In this document: positions 63,201 to 64,000 of the stretch, in pieces
Layout of the letters: every line of letters begins with the position of its first letter
Position numbering within the stretch: the stretch's first letter is position 1
Translations under genes and position numbers: made by a program
The notes under the pieces: generated by a model
What the model saw: the letters and a program-made list of their open reading frames with translations, nothing else
The model's database searches: none
What the model was told of the DNA's origin: nothing
DNA from: Haematococcus lacustris
Taxonomy: Eukaryota; Chlorophyta; Chlorophyceae; Chlamydomonadales; Haematococcaceae
Direction: 5' to 3'
Length of the DNA: 64,000 nucleotides
NCBI GenBank assembly: GCA_030144725.1
Contig: JASKMD010000031.1
Coordinates: 11,027,229 to 11,091,228 of the forward strand

Positions 63201-63999
63201 TCACGGGTGGTGAGCAGTGGGTGCGCCAGGCGGTCTGCACTATGGTGGGGGAGCTCAATGCTGGGTTGAGGGGCGAGGGCAGCGGCTGGTGTGAGCAGGA
63301 CGTCCTCGACCTGTTCTCTACTCCCCCTGCCACCAGTGGTGCTCCTGCCCAGCCCCCAACCGTGCCGGGGCGGGTATGGTACTTCACCCGTGCAGAGTGC
63401 ATGCAGCAGCTGATGTTCAGTGTGGCGTACAAGCGTGCAGAAAAGCGCAACAACAGCTGGGCCATGGACAAGTACTACTACAGAAACAGCTTGTCCACAG
63501 TGAACGAGTATGCGGCCCACATCCAGTTCTGGGTGCGACTAGAGCATCCAATCATCCCAGGCCGCTTCCTGCGAGTGGCCATCGCAAGGCTGTTCCCCGT
63601 CTACCCTATGGGTGGCCTGCCCAACTTGCTGCATGGCATGGGCCCAGAACCAGAGCCAACAGTGGCAGCAGCAGCAGCTGCAGCAAGCACACGCGGGCGC
63701 AAGAGACCAGCCCCACAGGACACAGCGGCCAAAAGGCGGGCAAAAGGTCCAACGCCAGCAGCAGCAGCAGCATCGGCTGCAACAACAGCAGCAGCAGGAG
63801 CAGCTGCAGCAGCAGCAGCAGCAGCAACAGGAGGAGCAGAGGCAGCAGCAGCAGCAGCAGCAGCAGACGGTGCTGGCCCCTCCGTTCCGCCCCCTCACAA
63901 TGGTGGGGCCAGCAACCGACAACGCCGCTCAACCCGTGTGGCCAAGGGGCCAGCCGCCGTCCCACAGGAGCAGCCAACCCAGGCAAGCCTACCCTACCA
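42216..63999 (+). CDS. Outer TNP2-like transposase gene, split by two insertions and the window edge
   Basis: Exons joining in phase are 42216-42793, 42879-42949, 43095-43235, 43331-43461, 43634-43890 (GC donor), 44396-44845 / retrotransposon / ~46881-46987, 47160-47311 (GC donor), 62493-62640 and 62821 to the window end. Every intron position but one matches the inner transposase. Protein order: Gly/Asp-rich N-part; [26 protein letters not shown] zinc ribbon; SVRVSL-like core [34 protein letters not shown] and NMNCMWCW, the equivalents of the D-x-PA...G...C-x2-C block of CACTA TNP2 transposases; [10 protein letters not shown]...HYLTPG; and [20 protein letters not shown]. The tail is Ala/Gln-rich with RRSTRVAK. 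The first exon is not found. The copy is probably inactive because of the retrotransposon in its exon. Confidence 0.75.
43906..44195. repeat. Interstitial telomere-like array (CCCTAA/CCCTAG variants)
   Basis: CCCTAACCCTAA passing into a run of more than 20 CCCTAG units, inside the intron 43891-44395 of the outer transposase gene. It reads CCCTAR in transcript sense, the same sense relation as the array at 37745-38115 in the divergent gene. Confidence 0.95.
44236..44345 (+). pseudogene. Decayed tandem duplicate of a transposase exon start
   Basis: Sequence after the CAG at about 44235 repeats the exon start at 44396: [25 protein letters not shown] against [22 protein letters not shown]. The copy has an in-frame TGA, and the first Cys of the C-x2-C pair is replaced by Ser. 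It keeps GMGH, which the inner transposase also has ([11 protein letters not shown]), so it may preserve an older form than the used exon. Confidence 0.75.
44846..45075 (-). repeat. 3' long terminal repeat, about 230 bp, with polypurine tract
   Basis: On the - strand it begins TGTGACGGTGCG and ends CGCCGTTACA (TG...CA). It is preceded at 45076-45092 by the purine run AAGAGGGGGAGGAA expected for plus-strand priming. Inside, on the - strand, GGGTTCGACTCCCGA (about 44965-44985) is a perfect tRNA T-arm / Pol III B-box. Confidence 0.75.
45287..46880 (-). CDS. Integrase with C-terminal chromodomain (5'-truncated polyprotein)
   Basis: Joins retrotransposon DNA to the host chromosome. Order: H-H-C-C zinc domain ([13 protein letters not shown]...CDACQRN); RNase H-fold core with DLVVKLP, the second Asp in [12 protein letters not shown] and the Glu of [11 protein letters not shown] (D,D-35-E pattern); SH3-like [20 protein letters not shown] with [15 protein letters not shown]; and chromodomain [18 protein letters not shown], which in chromoviruses directs insertion to histone-marked chromatin. 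RT, RNase H and gag are absent. The frame extends past 46880 only through host DNA. Ends TGA at 45287. Confidence 0.9.
47461..48385 (+). repeat. Left array of inner element, ACAGGGTCCTG units
   Basis: About 45 units of 20-21 bp in two alternating types: TACAGGGTTCTGCCGCACG and TACAGGGTCCTGCGACA plus a variable end. It begins with near-perfect palindromes ACCCTGTACAGGGT (47465-47478) and GACCCTGTACAGGGTC (47485-47500). Open frames of up to 240 codons across it (YRVLPH, TGFCRT) are repeat artefacts. It ends 165 bp from the transposase stop. Confidence 0.95.
48552..53462 (-). CDS. Inner TNP2-like transposase, 12 exons, intact frame
   Basis: Exons 53253-53462, 52656-53176, 52296-52571, 52118-52194, 51876-52028, 51370-51778, 51069-51216, 50627-50970, 50357-50493, 50053-50236, 49160-49947 and 48552-48865 sum to 3561 nt, exactly 1187 codons with stop. 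It would excise and insert the element by binding its ends. Residues 8-28 form a C2H2 finger (CLVCGESG...THCSKLH). Then follow a Gly/Asp/Glu-rich stretch, [10 protein letters not shown] and a CDYCETPRF zinc ribbon; [18 protein letters not shown] and [20 protein letters not shown] in the order seen in Transposase_21 (TNP2) proteins; [19 protein letters not shown] with [36 protein letters not shown]; and [21 protein letters not shown] basic [10 protein letters not shown] lies near the end. CACTA/TNP2 is my best placement; KDZ-type is an alternative. No defect is visible. Confidence 0.8.
53463..53682. promoter_or_regulatory. Shared divergent promoter region of the inner element
   Basis: 220 bp separate the transposase ATG (53462, -) from the accessory 1 ATG (53683, +), so both promoters must lie in or overlap this stretch. 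It contains a direct repeat GGCCATCGCGGCCCGC (53514-53548) with palindromic cores, a candidate regulator-binding site. No TATA box is evident. Confidence 0.5.
53683..56735 (+). CDS. Inner element accessory protein 1: acidic, basic and Ala-rich
   Basis: Nine exons (53683-53739, 53841-54197, 54304-54360, 54453-54527, 54621-54803, 54979-55183, 55491-55642, 55726-55794, 55896-56735) sum to 1995 nt, an intact 664-residue frame. A Glu-rich run of about 60 residues is followed by a nuclear-signal-like [10 protein letters not shown] conserved-looking middle ([56 protein letters not shown]) and [20 protein letters not shown] suggest a folded helical domain. The last exon is AGAA-rich with (AKAG)n and AKAKGRRRG, resembling basic DNA-binding tails. 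The intron after 55794 uses a GC donor. No family recognised. By position and composition it could be a TnpA-like array-binding protein; this is inference. Confidence 0.65.
55197..55470. repeat. Internal array of CAGGACCCTGT units in accessory 1 intron
   Basis: About 12 units of 20-24 bp (GGTGAGGTGCCAGGACCCTGT) in the same orientation as the right terminal array, filling the intron 55184-55490. The unit contains GGTGAG, a ready-made splice donor word. Confidence 0.9.
56866..56945. repeat. Short repeats TGCAAGGTTTCAGTGACC
   Basis: Four degenerate units of about 21 bp between the two accessory genes. Four more lie in an intron of accessory 2 at 58920-59000. They are found only within the inner element in this window. 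Confidence 0.8.
57130..60411 (+). CDS. Inner element accessory protein 2: 2OG/Fe(II)-dioxygenase-like, one-base frameshift
   Basis: Exons 57130-57216, 57389-57414, 57481-57647, 57732-58587, 58683-58745, 58813-58890, 59054-59113, 59196-59564 and 59713-60411 sum to 2405 nt, one short of a whole frame of 801 residues. The deficit maps to the Pro-rich repeat in exon 4: at about 57904 a CAGCAG-C4-TG stands where sister repeats have C5, after which the frame changes and would stop at 58210. Downstream, the catalytic-type residues are H-T-D (59902-59910), YMGSHK, distal His in NTVHAG (60169-60171) and Arg in CCARLYGF (60208-60210), with the spacing of a double-stranded beta-helix dioxygenase; GSHK recalls the phytanoyl-CoA hydroxylase group and TET/JBP enzymes are an alternative. 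An N-terminal [20 protein letters not shown] and a short coiled coil precede it. Substrate unknown; modified DNA bases are the attractive guess. Confidence 0.65.
60450..61905 (-). repeat. Right array of inner element, inverted relative to the left array
   Basis: About 70 units. From 60500 to 60780 they are GGTGAGGTGCCAGGACCCTGT-type, as in the internal array. From 60780 to 61700 they alternate GTAGGCGTGCGGCAGAACCCT and GTAG-variable-GTCGCAGGACCCT, the exact reverse complement of the left-array types. From 61700 to 61860 the first type returns. Long - strand frames (492, 486 and 317 codons) are repeat artefacts. Confidence 0.95.
61865..62070. promoter_or_regulatory. Three perfect 20-bp palindromes at the outer edge of the right array
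   Basis: AGGACCCTGTACAGGGTCCT occurs at 61865-61884, 62014-62033 and 62051-62070, the last with an extra matching pair. Each is two array cores joined head to head, as expected of a dimeric protein site. The left array starts with two shorter versions. Confidence 0.9.
62072..62492. other. Tail of the split intron; no gene
   Basis: Follows the last palindrome and precedes the outer transposase exon at 62493. It should contain the inner element's right terminus and the original 3' end of the host intron. No inverted match to 47312-47460 was found by eye. Confidence 0.5.
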
Positions 64000-64000
64000 A

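Larger units (their letters stand above)
35740..63999. mobile_element. Outer giant TNP2-type DNA transposon (right end outside window)
   Basis: Inferred from a terminal array (35740-36262), accessory gene exons on - (36342-41597), and a divergent TNP2-like transposase gene on + (42216 to beyond 63999). The layout is the mirror image of the complete inner element at 47-62 kb: array, dioxygenase-like gene, acidic accessory region, shared promoter, transposase. Without the inner 15.2 kb and the 2.0-kb retrotransposon, the visible part is about 11 kb. Terminal inverted repeats and target duplication were not identified, so both limits are approximate. Confidence 0.65.

Noticed and set aside
62493..63999. 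Independent gene to the right of the inner element
   Set aside because: Phase, splice positions and homology show it continues the outer transposase from 47311.

Overview
This window is nuclear DNA of a photosynthetic green alga, most likely a chlamydomonadalean. The evidence is GC-rich genes with many short exons and GT-AG (sometimes GC-AG) introns, a chloroplast LHCP-translocation ankyrin protein (LTD), a prolyl 4-hydroxylase with a C-terminal ShKT domain, a REV1 translesion polymerase, and abundant low-complexity intron repeats. The species is not certain. Exons were read by hand from splice signals and checked by adding up reading phase across introns.

Layout, 0-34 kb (host genes): a 5'-truncated LINE reverse transcriptase (1.5-3.6 kb, -); a prolyl 4-hydroxylase (4.5-8.8 kb, +); a non-autonomous DNA transposon with 22-bp inverted ends beside a 380-bp-arm palindrome (9.7-12.3 kb); an unrecognised possible gene (13.8-15.4 kb, -); a DUF4504-like protein (16.4-19.2 kb, +); LTD (19.5-21.4 kb, +); and REV1 (24.2-34.0 kb, -, 17 exons), one intron of which holds 71 perfect copies of a 12-bp unit.

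Layout, 34-64 kb (accessory DNA): two related, very large DNA transposons, one nested inside the other. The outer element begins near 35.7 kb and runs off the window. Its TNP2-like transposase gene (+) starts at 42.2 kb and is still open at 64.0 kb. A 15.2-kb intron of that gene (47312-62492) contains a complete inner element in the opposite orientation. The inner element has a 12-exon transposase of 1186 codons plus stop on the - strand and two accessory genes on the + strand, divergent from a short shared promoter region. Both sides carry long inverted arrays of CAGGACCCTGT-type units ending in perfect 20-bp palindromes. A chromodomain LTR retrotransposon remnant sits in an exon of the outer transposase gene.

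How the genes appear to work together: in both elements the distal accessory gene encodes a protein with the residues of a 2-oxoglutarate/Fe(II) dioxygenase (H-x-D, distal H, R, plus a shared SHK motif). The other inner accessory gene encodes an acidic/basic, alanine-rich protein that could bind DNA. A transposon that carries its own dioxygenase and large methylatable GC-rich terminal arrays suggests a self-demethylation or anti-silencing system. This is inference; the reaction has not been shown. The inner transposase and accessory 1 read as intact, accessory 2 is one base short in a C-tract, and the outer transposase is interrupted by the retrotransposon.
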